Positions 16,846 to 26,514 of a stretch of 62,833 nt of DNA are shown piece by piece. Source of the stretch: Flammeovirgaceae bacterium. Lineage in GTDB: Bacteria > Bacteroidota > Bacteroidia > Cytophagales > Cyclobacteriaceae. Location: NCBI GenBank assembly GCA_012032815.1, contig JAAUQD010000003.1, forward strand, positions 1 through 62,833. The letters are read 5' to 3'. Under the pieces are notes generated by a model that was not told where the DNA came from, did not search any database, and saw only the letters and a list, made by a program, of their open reading frames with translations. The first letter of the stretch is position 1; every line of letters begins with the position of its first letter. A program made the translations under genes and the position numbers.

Positions 16846-18768
16846 ATGAATGTTACGAAGGGCTTTTTCTTTTTATTGGGAGTAACCTTCTTATCATGTT
16901 CATCAGATCCGCCAAATTCCTTTTCGGATCCGCGTCTTATCCAAATTGCAGATTTTCAGGACAGACGGCTGTCCGATAGTTTGTATAGTTTTCTGATTGA
17001 CGAAAATCCCATTTATCGCAGAGCATCCGCACTTGCCTTTGGATCAATTCAGGATACGTTAGCATCTTCGGCATTGGGTGACGTTTTACTGGGTGACTCA
17101 GACGAACAGGCAAGAATAAACGCAGCCTTTTCGCTTGGACAAACAGGAGGTTTTGAGGCGGTAAATGCGCTAATTCCGGCAAAGGAAGACAGCAGTCCGG
17201 CAGTAGTACAGGAAGTTCTGGAAGCACTGGGTAAAACTATTGGGGAAAAGGAAACAGGAGAATTAACAAATTATCAACCAGAGGATTCTACAACTGCTAT
17301 CGGTTTGGCCCGAGGGATTTATCGAATAGGCTTGCGAAATATAATCGACTCTGCGGTTAGCGCAAAAGCAATTGCTTATCTGGAGCCATCCAATCCTGAA
17401 TCTGTACGTTTAGCTATAGCTCATTACTTTTCTCGAACAAACGCACCAATTACTCATTCGAAAGAAAAAATTATTTTCGCTGCATTATCCGACCCATCAG
17501 TTGATGTTCGGATGGCTTCGGCATCTGCGTTAAGGAGACTTGACTCAGCCAGTGTTTTAACTACAATTAAAAAAATATTAGAATCAGAAAATGATTATCG
17601 GGTTCGGAGCAACGCAGTACGTTCGTTAACGGCACTTTCATTTCAATTGGCGTTGCCGATCCTTATTGAAGCACTCAAGGATAGAGATGTTAATGTTAGG
17701 ATCACGGCCTCAGAAGTACTTAGGAGTAAATCGAGCAAAGGAGTTTCATTAACGATTTCACCAGCAAAATTCTCGGACGGGCGGATCAGGGGAAATCTCT
17801 ATGCATCGCTTTTGAAAGTAAATTCATCAGAAGATTTGGTAGCGGAAATAATTGACGCTTATCAAGAAGATGAAAACACATACAATCGGGTACATCTAAT
17901 TTCCGCTTTAAGCGAATGTGGCATTAAGTCGACATTAGAAGTTGCGAATTGGTTAATTACAGAATTAACGAAAAGTGAATCACCCGTAATTAAAACGTCA
18001 ACGGCCTCGGCTCTGGTACGAATCAATAATCAGGACTTTTTTCCCAAAGAATTTTCAAGCGATTTTGCAACGATGTACAAGCAAGCCATTCAGGATGGTG
18101 ACGCGGCAACAATTGGAATTGTATGCAGCGCGCTAAGTAATCCTAAGAACGGGTATAAAGACATTCTTGTCGATTTTCAATTTTTGAAAGATGCGAGATC
18201 CAATCTAAATCTACCGAAAGACTTTGAAGCAATTGAGCCACTGGATATTGCCATTGCTTATTTTGAAGGCAAACCGAAACCTGAATCACTTCGGAATGAA
18301 TTCAACCATCCAATCAATTGGGATCTGGCAAAAACTATTTCCTCAAACCAGCTAGTTAAAATCATGACGTCCAAAGGAGAAGTAGTAATCAGGTTATTAA
18401 TTGATGAATCTCCGGGCTCCGTTACAAATTTTGTTGACTTAATGAGCAACGGATATTTTGATGGGAAATTTGTTCATCGTGTTGTTCCGAATTTTGTGAT
18501 TCAGGCAGGATGTTATCGGGGTGATGGTTACGGAAGCGAAGATTATTCAATCAGGTCAGAATTTGGACTGAGAAGGTATTCGCGTGGTTCGGTTGGGATG
18601 GCATCTGCCGGAAAGGATACAGAAGGAACCCAATGGTTTATCACACACTCACCCACTCCACACCTTGATGGCAGGTATACTATTTTTGCAGTGGTTGAAA
18701 ACGGAATGGAAGTAGTAGATCAAATCGAAGTTGGCGATACGATTCTGCGCATGGAAATGATCAATTAG
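16846..18768 (+). CDS. Lipoprotein with HEAT repeats and cyclophilin domain
   Basis: 640 residues. Lipoprotein signal FFFLLGVTFLSCSS (lipobox FLSC). From about residue 40 to 490 there are HEAT-type helical repeats, seen for instance in YRRASALAFGSI, ARINAAFSLGQTGG, VRMASASALRRL and VRSNAVRSLTALS. The last 140 residues are a cyclophilin-type peptidyl-prolyl isomerase: KGEVVIRLLIDESPGSVTNF, FDGKFVHRVVPNFVIQAG, GMASAGKDTEGTQWFITHS, PHLDGRYTIFAVV. The active-site Arg (FVHRVVP) and Gln (VIQAG) are present. A lipid-anchored foldase with a helical scaffold for client binding is a reasonable inference. The gene directly precedes purK. Confidence 0.85.
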   Translation: MNVTKGFFFLLGVTFLSCSSDPPNSFSDPRLIQIADFQDRRLSDSLYSFLIDENPIYRRASALAFGSIQDTLASSALGDVLLGDSDEQARINAAFSLGQTGGFEAVNALIPAKEDSSPAVVQEVLEALGKTIGEKETGELTNYQPEDSTTAIGLARGIYRIGLRNIIDSAVSAKAIAYLEPSNPESVRLAIAHYFSRTNAPITHSKEKIIFAALSDPSVDVRMASASALRRLDSASVLTTIKKILESENDYRVRSNAVRSLTALSFQLALPILIEALKDRDVNVRITASEVLRSKSSKGVSLTISPAKFSDGRIRGNLYASLLKVNSSEDLVAEIIDAYQEDENTYNRVHLISALSECGIKSTLEVANWLITELTKSESPVIKTSTASALVRINNQDFFPKEFSSDFATMYKQAIQDGDAATIGIVCSALSNPKNGYKDILVDFQFLKDARSNLNLPKDFEAIEPLDIAIAYFEGKPKPESLRNEFNHPINWDLAKTISSNQLVKIMTSKGEVVIRLLIDESPGSVTNFVDLMSNGYFDGKFVHRVVPNFVIQAGCYRGDGYGSEDYSIRSEFGLRRYSRGSVGMASAGKDTEGTQWFITHSPTPHLDGRYTIFAVVENGMEVVDQIEVGDTILRMEMIN

Positions 18769-18772
18769 TAGA

Positions 18773-19908
18773 ATGGAAAAACTTTACGGCCGTACTCGCA
18801 TAGGTATTTTGGGCGGAGGGCAATTAGGAAGGATGTTGATACAAGCAGGCCTGAATTTTAACATTGAGTTTTCTGTGCTTGATCCGGATCTGATGCGCCT
18901 TGCACCAAGCTTTGTGATTTTGCAGTGGGCAAACTCACCGATAAAGAAACTGTACTTTCGTTTGCAAAGGATTGTGATGTTGTAACCATTGAGATCGAAA
19001 ACGTAAGCACTGAGGCACTTAAAGTTCTTGAACAGCAGGGCAAGCGTGTTTTTCCGCCATCGTCCGTAATTGAATTAATTCAGGATAAACGTCTCCAGAA
19101 GAAGTTTTATCAGACCAATTCTTATCCTACTGCTGATTTCGTGTTGGTAAATAATAGGGAAGAGGTAATGCGCCATGAGGAATTCTTGCCTGCGGTAAAC
19201 AAACTGGGAAAGGAAGGCTATGACGGAAGAGGAGTCCAGATAATTGAATCGAAGCAAGCGCTTTCTAAGGCTTTTGATCAACCCGGTATTCTTGAAAAGC
19301 TGGTTGATTTTGAAAAGGAAATTTCAATCATTGTTTCTCGTAATTTATCGGGTGAAATAGAAGTTTATGATCCTGTTGAAATGGAATTTCATCCGGAGAA
19401 AAATTTAGTGGAATATCTGTTTGCACCAGCGTCTATTTCGGAGGATGTTAAAATTGAAGCACAACAATTGGCCAGGGATATAGTTTACAAGTTAGATATG
19501 GTTGGTATTCTGGCTATTGAAATGTTTGTTACCAAGGACCAAAAAATTTTAATCAACGAAATGGCTCCCAGACCTCATAATAGCGGCCATCACAGCATTG
19601 AAGCGTGCACCACATCACAGTATGAACAGCACTTGAGAGCCATTTTGAATCTTCCACCTGGTGATCCGACCTTGATAATTCCAGCTGCGATGGTAAATTT
19701 ACTGGGTGAACCGGGATATGAGGGAGAAGCGAAGTATCAAGGTGTGGAAGAGGTGATGAATATTGCGGGTGCGCACCTGCATTTATATGGAAAAGCATTA
19801 ACAAAACCATATCGAAAAATGGGACACGTTACGATAACGGATTACGACCATAACCAATTAAGAAGAAAAGCTGAGAAAGTTAAGAAGACATTAAAGGTAG
19901 TAGCATGA
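18773..19908 (+). CDS. purK: PurK, N5-CAIR synthetase, one frame break
   Basis: ATP-grasp enzyme that makes N5-carboxyaminoimidazole ribonucleotide from AIR, bicarbonate and ATP in purine synthesis. The opening [17 protein letters not shown] and LDPD are the PurK signature. The frame then derails at about 18889; one added base (GAT-CTG to GAT-TCT-GAT) gives [19 protein letters not shown] and continues to 19908. Full length would be 378 residues. The ATP-grasp core is intact downstream ([40 protein letters not shown]). The stop overlaps the purE ATG (ATGA), a coupled pair. Confidence 0.93.
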
Positions 19909-20416
19909 ACAAACCAGTTGTGGGTATTATAATGGGGAGTCAATCGGACCTTCGAATTATGAAAGAGGCAGCGGAATTCCTTGAAGAGTTTACTATTGGT
20001 TTTGAGGTTTCGGTGGTATCGGCTCACCGCACACCAAAGCGAATGGTTGAGTATGCAACTTCAGCCCGTCAGCGGGGTATCAAAGTAATAATTGCCGGGG
20101 CAGGAGGAGCGGCCCATTTGCCCGGAATGGTAGCTTCAATGACTACCTTACCTGTAATAGGAGTTCCCATTAAGTCATCAAACTCAATCGATGGATGGGA
20201 TTCAGTGCTTTCCATTTGCAGATGCCGTCAGGGGTTCCTGTGGCAACTGTAGCGCTCAACGGAGCACGAAATGCCGGAATTCTTGCGGCACAGATTTTAG
20301 GAACATCAGATGAAAAGGTTGCAAAGAAAATAGAAGGACTCAAGAAAAAACTTGAAACTAAAGTTGCTGAATCTGTTAAGGTGCTCAATAAAAAAGGATG
20401 GAAATCTTCTTCCTGA
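19905..20416 (+). CDS. purE: PurE, N5-CAIR mutase, one frame break
   Basis: Converts N5-CAIR to CAIR, the step after PurK. Active-site motifs [21 protein letters not shown] and [12 protein letters not shown] are intact. The frame derails at TCCATTTGCAG; adding one T to the run at 20215-20217 restores [19 protein letters not shown] and reads on to 20416. Full length is 170 residues, the normal size. The purK-purE overlap and order match those of many bacteria. Confidence 0.93.
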
Positions 20417-20422
20417 TAAGAA

Positions 20423-21693
20423 ATGAAACCCGATAAGAAAGGATGGCTTGTAGAGTACCTGGAGTTTCGCAAAGATCTTCTCCGGGATTTAACGGAAGAA
20501 AGCAAAGACGCCCTTCATCCAGATCAATCGCTGTATAAGATAATTCAACCAACCGGGGTTATGTATGGTCAGTCGGTTGATTTATTTGATCATCCCGATT
20601 CTAAATTCTGGAGCCAAAAAGACAGGCTTAAGATTCTGCTTGCTGAAAGTCTGGTTGGTAGTTCATTTTTCTTTCAGGGCAAGTCTATTCAGGATCCAAA
20701 TGATTTGTCTGAAGCTGTTCTTAAGGCTCTGGAGAATATTGGAAATTTTTATAACACTGTGTTCCCCGAAGTGTCGGTTCCGTCTCGTACTTTTTTTGGA
20801 AGGAAGAAAGCACCAGCTGAACTGGCAGAAAAGATACTGGCCAGGCGTGTTGATATGACCTCCGATTCAGCAGATAACTTCTGGTCAAAGTTTTTTAATA
20901 ACAGTCTTCTCTTTCTTGACATTTATATTTTCGGGCAATGGATTCATACTAATGCGAATAAAATTGTTTCTGATTTTTTTAAATATGAAAGAGAAGAGCT
21001 GCGGTTTTCTGTGGTAAGGGTAATCACTGCGGCATCACATGCCAACAAGAGGATTGAGGAGGAGGAAACAAAAATGTTTGACTATTTTATTGACGGATCA
21101 GGTCTTTCAGATGAAAAAAGAAAGAAGCTTATTCTCTTTTTAAGGAAGGTATGGAGATAGAGGAGGTCAGTTTGCCCACTAATAATTCCTGGATTCTTAA
21201 GAAGTACTTTCTTGAAATAGCCATTCTCGTGGTTTGGGCTGACAAAAAAATAGAGGATGTTGAATTGAATTTTTTAAACCGGGTAGCGAGCCATCTTGGT
21301 ATATCTTCCGATGAATTAGAGAACAGTTTGATTGCCGTAGAAGGCTTTGTTCTGGAACATTGGCAACAGTTGGATTATTTGCAAAGCAAGCATAGTTACG
21401 AAGAAGTAAGCGAGCAATACATGAACCGGGTCATGCGGGTGATTAATCAAAATAAAGATCAATTGATTTCAGGTGTCAGAAGCAGCGGAGAGCTGGTTTC
21501 GTTATTAAAAAAGGCACGGTCAATGGAGTTATCCGATGATGAGAAAAGTAAAACTCAGGAACTTTTGTTAACGGTTTTTAAAACAATTCCAACTTTTGTA
21601 ATCACATCCCTTCCACAGAAGTACCTCACCCTTCCTGTGATGATGAAGATTTTGCCAAGTTCGTTTTTTACGGAAAGTCTAGAAAATCACTAA
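20423..21693 (+). CDS. LETM1-related protein, one frame break
   Basis: Two open frames (20423-21160 and 21151-21693) that appear to be one gene of about 423 residues. Adding one T to the run at 21137-21141 joins LILFFKEGMEIEEVSLP in a single frame. The N-terminal part (GWLVEYLEFRKDLLRDL, IIQPTGVMYGQSVDLF) and the C-terminal part (ILVVWADKKIEDVELNFLNR, and VFKTIPTFVITSLPQKYLTLPVMMKILPS) match in layout, as I recall it, the Bacteroidota proteins named LETM1-related biofilm-associated protein. The C-terminus holds a TerB-like acidic helix pair and a hydrophobic LETM1-like stretch. The role is unclear; the name rests on resemblance, not experiment here. Confidence 0.68.
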
Positions 21694-22703
21694 GATAGTT
21701 CTTCAGACTTGGGAGTCTTTTTGGGCACAATGACCGAAAAAATAATGGCGGCCGTGAGTGTGACAATAATGACTGTAAAAGACATGTTAACCGGTACCTC
21801 AATATCAAAGATTTCCAAGAGCATTTTTGCGCCAATGAAAAACAGGATAATTGATAGCCCCTTTTGAAGCAGATAAAACTTGTCGATAATTCCTGCTAAC
21901 AGGAAGAACATCGCCCGTAATCCCATAACCGCAAAAATATTTGATGTGTAAATCAAGAATTCATTTTGGGTAATTGCAAAGGCTGCCGGAATTGAATCAA
22001 CAGCAAAAATTAAGTCCGTTGTTTCTATTAAAATGATAACCAGGAAAAGTGAAGTAAATACTAACTTCCCTTCTTCACGTGCAATGAAATTGCCCCCGTG
22101 CTCATGATCTGTAAAGGGGAGATATTTCTTACAAAAACGCAGAATCGGATTTTTTCCCGGGTCGATCTGCTCATCACCTTCATCAAAATAGATTTTAATA
22201 CCAGAATAAATGAGGAATACACCGAAGATGTAAAGTATCCAGTGAAACTTGGCAACCAGAATGGCGCCAACGAAAATGAAAATTCCTCTAAATACAATGG
22301 CTCCAAGAATCCCCCAGAACAATACGTTGTGGTAGTATTCCTCCTTGACTCTGAAGTATTTTAAGATGAGCAGGATTACAAATATGTTGTCGACAGAAAG
22401 TGCATATTCTGTGAGGTAAGCCGAAAAATATTCAAGCGCTGCATCCGACCCGCTTAGAGAGCGCTCAACCCCACCCACGACTTCGTTATAGGGCCCCTCC
22501 AGGTATATGAAATAACCGAAAATTGTACTTACAATAACCCAAAAGATAGATTGTATAAGAGCTGACTTAGTACTTATCTTTTTAGCAGTCTTATGGAAAA
22601 CGCCAAGATCAAGAAGCAAAAAGGTGATAATAATAACAGCAAATGCTACATAGAGAAGTGTTTCCGTATTAATCTCCAATCCTAATAAACTAATAAGTAG
22701 CAT
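21690..22703 (-). CDS. TerC-family integral membrane protein
   Basis: 337 residues with about nine hydrophobic helices. It has the TerC/Alx signatures TEYALSVDNIFVILLILKYF and IETTDLIFAVDSIPAAFAIT, each with the acidic residues in the membrane that are thought to bind metal. Members of the family export manganese or help load metals onto exported proteins. The start ATG at 22703 lies 29 bases from a perfect 14-bp hairpin, which may be regulatory. Its 3' end overlaps the LETM1-related gene by 4 bases (convergent). Confidence 0.9.
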   Translation of the reverse strand: MLLISLLGLEINTETLLYVAFAVIIITFLLLDLGVFHKTAKKISTKSALIQSIFWVIVSTIFGYFIYLEGPYNEVVGGVERSLSGSDAALEYFSAYLTEYALSVDNIFVILLILKYFRVKEEYYHNVLFWGILGAIVFRGIFIFVGAILVAKFHWILYIFGVFLIYSGIKIYFDEGDEQIDPGKNPILRFCKKYLPFTDHEHGGNFIAREEGKLVFTSLFLVIILIETTDLIFAVDSIPAAFAITQNEFLIYTSNIFAVMGLRAMFFLLAGIIDKFYLLQKGLSIILFFIGAKMLLEIFDIEVPVNMSFTVIIVTLTAAIIFSVIVPKKTPKSEELS

Positions 22704-22731
22704 GCTGTAATCCGAAAATTTATTCTTTAAA

Positions 22732-22779
22732 TAAAGAGGTGATTATCGCCTATCACAAGGTCAGGTAATCACCTCTTTA
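22732..22779 (-). repeat. Perfect 14-bp inverted repeat upstream of the TerC gene
   Basis: The arms TAAAGAGGTGATTA (22732-22745) and TAATCACCTCTTTA (22766-22779) are exact reverse complements, separated by a 20-base loop (TCGCCTATCACAAGGTCAGG). On the minus strand the stem is followed by TTTAAAGAATAAATTTT, so it could be a terminator for the gpmI-lipoprotein operon, whose last stop is at 22928, or an operator or attenuator for terC. The region 22704-22927 contains no other gene. Confidence 0.75.
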
Positions 22780-22927
22780 ATGAGTAAAGCTACAAATATA
22801 TCCTTATCGTAAAATCTGAACTGACGGTTAATACTGAGCCCAAAATAAAGGAAACCCACACTCAATCAATTAGTTCCAGTCCCTGAATGAGGGGTGCGTT
22901 ATAATCAATTCATTATCAATAAAATAC

Positions 22928-23509
22928 CTACCTAAAAATGGATAATTGAAGTGAATAAACCACACTATCGGACAATATCATTTTCTGAAATCCGGTAACC
23001 TTGAATTTTTCAAGCCGAATTGATTGCCCCTCCTCCAAAAATTCAAGATCAAAGTGACGTTCACTTTTGTAAAGCGAATTTTTCTCGATATAAGTTGACG
23101 TTATTCGCCTTAGATTTTCGAAAGAATTGCGATAATAAAATTTAATAACCGGCACCGGAACATCCTGTGTCGTTGAATACGATCGAATCTTCAGATTGCT
23201 TTCAGAGTCCAACTGATTATCTTCCTGAGTATACAGATCCTGATAAATCGGTTTGTTGATTATGGTTAGTTGTCTAAGGATATCAAGTTCTGTCCTCCAC
23301 GCCAAAGAGTCAGGTCGATACTTTTTTTCTTCTTTGGCTCCATTCATTACCAATTGCTTTTGCAGTTCGGCATTCAATGATTTCAAAAGTAAGGATTGCG
23401 AACTAACCAAACTGTCGATGTTCAAAATGACTTGAGTTTCTTTAGTGGGTTGCTGGGTGCAAGCCGTGATAAGAACACAGCAAGAAACGAAGATTATCTT
23501 CTTATACAT
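22928..23509 (-). CDS. Hypothetical lipoprotein
   Basis: 193 residues with a lipoprotein signal (IIFVSCCVLITACTQQ, lipobox LITAC). The mature part is an alpha-beta protein with many charged residues: IVDSL-type coil, then YTQEDNQLDSESNLKIRSYS, and a C-terminal beta segment (FKVTGFQKMILSDSVVYSLQLSIFR). No known motif found. It overlaps the start of gpmI by 8 bases on the same strand, so it is translated after gpmI in the same operon. Envelope location is predicted, function unknown. Confidence 0.65.
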   Translation of the reverse strand: MYKKIIFVSCCVLITACTQQPTKETQVILNIDSLVSSQSLLLKSLNAELQKQLVMNGAKEEKKYRPDSLAWRTELDILRQLTIINKPIYQDLYTQEDNQLDSESNLKIRSYSTTQDVPVPVIKFYYRNSFENLRRITSTYIEKNSLYKSERHFDLEFLEEGQSIRLEKFKVTGFQKMILSDSVVYSLQLSIFR

Positions 23510-25022
23510 TCAGTAGTGATTTTCCGGTCATGATGGAGGGAGCGGTCAATCCCATTAAGTGAAGTATGGTAGGCGCTAAATCAGCGAGTTTTCCATCCGA
23601 CAGTTTTCCTTTGAAGTCACTCATTAAAATACAAGGTACGGGGTTCGTGGTGTGTGAAGTATGCGGAGAGCCATCCTCATTAAACATAGTCTCTGCATTT
23701 CCATGATCAGCAATAATTAGCACGGCATAATCATTTTCAATGGCAACTTTAGCCACATCACCGGCACATTGGTCAACCGTCTCACACGCTGTGATAGCAG
23801 CTTTAAATACGCCTGTATGGCCTACCATATCAGGATTTGCAAAATTGAGACAAATAAAATCAGCGGTTCGATTTTTTAGTTCAGGAATTATTTGGTCCCG
23901 GATATCAGAGGCACTCATTTCAGGCTGTAGATCATAAGTAGGGACTTTTGGTGAAGGACAAAGAATTCTCTTTTCTCCCGGAAATGGCTCTTCCCGTCCG
24001 CCAGAAAAGAAGAAGGTTACATGCGGATACTTTTCTGTCTCTGCAATTCGGATCTGTTTTTTACCTTCTTTTGAAAGTACTTCCCCAAGGGTAAGCTCAA
24101 GATTATCTTTTTCAAAAACTACATTAACATTTTTGAATGTGTTGTCATAACGTGCCATCGTAATGTAATGAAGGCTTAGCCGATGCATGTTGTATTCATG
24201 GAAATCCTGCTGCGTAAGGGCCATGGTGATTTGCCGGGCGCGATCTGTTCTGAAATTAAAGCAAATGACAACATCACCATCCTGTATGACCGCTATGGGT
24301 TGATCATTCTCAACAACTACTATGGGCTTTATGAATTCATCGGTAATATTTTCTTCATAAGAAGCGTTAACAGCTGTAAAAATATCAGTCGTTTTTATAC
24401 CAGTTCCATGAACGAGTAAATTGTAAGCAACCTTTGTTCGTTCCCAGCGTTTGTCCCGATCCATTGCATAATACCTCCCCATTATTGATGCAATTTTTCC
24501 AGTCGTGGCCGACAAATGTTGTTGCAGATCATCGAGGAAATCTAGCCCACTGTTCGGATCAGTGTCCCGGCCATCCGTAAAGGCATGAATATATAAGTTA
24601 GAAATCGCTCTGGTCTTAGCCACTGTACACAGGCCTTTAAGATGATTAATATGAGAATGTACTCCACCGTCCGAGACAAGACCCATTATGTGAATATTTT
24701 TATTCTGCTTTTTAGAATAACTAAAAGCCTCCTCAAGAATTGGATGTTGATCAATTTCTGATTTTTCGAATGCTTTGTTGATGCGTACAAGATCCTGGTA
24801 GACGATTCGGCCAGCACCAATGTTCATGTGCCCCACTTCAGAATTTCCCATCTGGCCTTCGGGCAATCCAACCGCCCCGCTTGAAGCTTCCAGCTTACTG
24901 TTTGGGTATTTGGCGTATAAAGAATCAATAAAAGGGGTTTGACCTTGGTCGATGGCGGAATATTTTTTGTTGTTGGCAATTCCCCAACCATCCAAAATCA
25001 TCAACAAAACCTTTTTATTCAT
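23502..25022 (-). CDS. gpmI: 2,3-bisphosphoglycerate-independent phosphoglycerate mutase
   Basis: Interconverts 2- and 3-phosphoglycerate in glycolysis and gluconeogenesis using two metal ions and a phosphoserine. 506 residues, normal for the family. Motifs: LMILDGWGI with the metal Asp, GNSEVGHMNIGAGR with the catalytic Ser61, TDGRDTDPNSG, and the C-terminal metal cluster in LIIADHGNAETM. Alkaline phosphatase superfamily. First gene of a two-gene leftward operon. Confidence 0.96.
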   Translation of the reverse strand: MNKKVLLMILDGWGIANNKKYSAIDQGQTPFIDSLYAKYPNSKLEASSGAVGLPEGQMGNSEVGHMNIGAGRIVYQDLVRINKAFEKSEIDQHPILEEAFSYSKKQNKNIHIMGLVSDGGVHSHINHLKGLCTVAKTRAISNLYIHAFTDGRDTDPNSGLDFLDDLQQHLSATTGKIASIMGRYYAMDRDKRWERTKVAYNLLVHGTGIKTTDIFTAVNASYEENITDEFIKPIVVVENDQPIAVIQDGDVVICFNFRTDRARQITMALTQQDFHEYNMHRLSLHYITMARYDNTFKNVNVVFEKDNLELTLGEVLSKEGKKQIRIAETEKYPHVTFFFSGGREEPFPGEKRILCPSPKVPTYDLQPEMSASDIRDQIIPELKNRTADFICLNFANPDMVGHTGVFKAAITACETVDQCAGDVAKVAIENDYAVLIIADHGNAETMFNEDGSPHTSHTTNPVPCILMSDFKGKLSDGKLADLAPTILHLMGLTAPSIMTGKSLLNV

Positions 25023-25168
25023 TGACCAAACATCTGTTAAGCAGCAAATATACCCTGAATAGCCAAGGATTTGAATGAATTAGTATGAGTCTTAAAATTC
25101 AAATGAGTTTATTAATTAACTTTCGAAATAGTACAATCATGGCACAATTTTGGCCGGAATTTACAGCA

Positions 25169-25575
25169 ATGAAAGACCTGCGTTTTTTAATGAGATTAGT
25201 TTTTATCCTGATGATAAGTTTATTGATCGGCCCGCTATCGTATGCTCAGCACAGCGCTTTTGATCCGATCAGGGATGTTTTTAAAACGGGAAGTTCAAAA
25301 GAGGTATCCCGGTATTTGAATGCTTCTGTTGAAATTAATGTATTGGGAGACATCAATACCTATAGTAAAGCGCAGGCAGAATTTGTTTTGCGCGACTTTT
25401 TAAAAAATATCCAGTATCCGATTTTTCCATTGTGCATTCGGGCTCATCAAAGAGTGGGTTGCAATTTGCCATTGGCCGCTATGTAAGCAATGGTACTAAT
25501 TACAGCGTTATGATAAGGGTTAAAGAAGTTGACAAAGTGCTTCTTATACATGAACTCGCTTTTCTGAAGGAATGA
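25169..25575 (+). CDS. DUF4783 exported protein, one frame break
   Basis: About 135 residues. A signal peptide (LVFILMISLLIGPLSYAQ) precedes a small cystatin/NTF2-like domain: HSAFDPIRDVFKTGSSKEVS, VEINVLGDINTYSKAQAEFVLRDF. The frame derails at TATCCG-ATTTTT; one added base at about 25430 gives DFSIVHSGSSKSG and QFAIGRYVSNGTNYSVMIRV, ending at 25575. This is the DUF4783 pattern, and I recall the family next to nadC in other Bacteroidota. The stop overlaps the nadC ATG (ATGA), so translation is coupled. Start at 25169 or 25190; Met 25169 keeps a full signal peptide. Confidence 0.72.
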
Positions 25576-26438
25576 CCCGTCCTTATTTCGTAACTCAATC
25601 AGCACTCGAACAATTTATTAGATCTGCCCTGGCTGAAGACATAGGCTCAGGAGATTATTCAACCCTGGCTACGGTTTCTGAAAATCAAAAGGGGAAAGGA
25701 ATCCTAAAATCGAAACAGGACGGAGTTATTGCGGGCGTTGAATTAGCGAAAGAAATTTTCCTGCACATTGATTCATCTTTGCAAGTCAAAGCAATCGTTA
25801 AGGATGGTGCGATTGTGAATTCTTCAGGCATCGTTTTAGAGGTAAGCGGGCCCATTCGCTCTATTCTTATGGGCGAAAGACTGGTGCTAAATTGTCTTCA
25901 GCGAATGAGCGGAATTGCAACCCATACAAATAAATTAAATAAACTTATTGCGCATACCAAGGCTAAGGTGATGGATACGCGTAAGACAACACCAAATTTC
26001 AGATTAGCGGAGAAGTGGGCGGTATGGATAGGGGGAGGGACGAATCACCGAATGGGATTGTTCGATATGATTATGCTAAAAGATAATCACATTGATGTTT
26101 GTGGTGGTGTAGCGGAGGCAATAAAAAAAGCCCACAACTATCTAAAGGAAACCCAACAGCCTCTTGACATAGAAGTTGAAGCCAGGACTTTGCACGATGT
26201 AGAAACTATTCTTGGCATAGGTGGTATCAGTGTCATAATGCTTGATAACATGTCAGTTGGTATGATGAAAGACGCAGTGTCATTAATAAACGGAAAATAT
26301 AGAACCGAAGCCAGTGGAGGAATTACCGAGGATACCATTGTTGATGTCGCTGAAACCGGAGTTGATTTTATATCGATAGGCGCGTTAACGCATACCGTAA
26401 AAAGCCTTGATCTAAATTTGAAGCTTGTTCCGAGTTAA
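25572..26438 (+). CDS. nadC: Nicotinate-nucleotide pyrophosphorylase (carboxylating)
   Basis: 288 residues. Quinolinate phosphoribosyltransferase, converting quinolinate and PRPP to nicotinic acid mononucleotide in NAD synthesis. Matches include LAEDIGSGDYST, the MSGIATHTNK helix, MDTRKTTPNFRLAEKWAV with substrate-binding Arg and Lys, and MLKDNHIDVCGG. The C-terminal barrel ends EASGGITEDTIVDVAETGVD. It follows DUF4783 with a 4-base overlap. Confidence 0.96.
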   Translation: MTRPYFVTQSALEQFIRSALAEDIGSGDYSTLATVSENQKGKGILKSKQDGVIAGVELAKEIFLHIDSSLQVKAIVKDGAIVNSSGIVLEVSGPIRSILMGERLVLNCLQRMSGIATHTNKLNKLIAHTKAKVMDTRKTTPNFRLAEKWAVWIGGGTNHRMGLFDMIMLKDNHIDVCGGVAEAIKKAHNYLKETQQPLDIEVEARTLHDVETILGIGGISVIMLDNMSVGMMKDAVSLINGKYRTEASGGITEDTIVDVAETGVDFISIGALTHTVKSLDLNLKLVPS

Positions 26439-26514
26439 TTCAGAAATGTTTTCAATCCATTTTTATCAAGACGTAAACCACGTACTTTTGGGCTCCAGAA
26501 ATTGAATTTCGACT

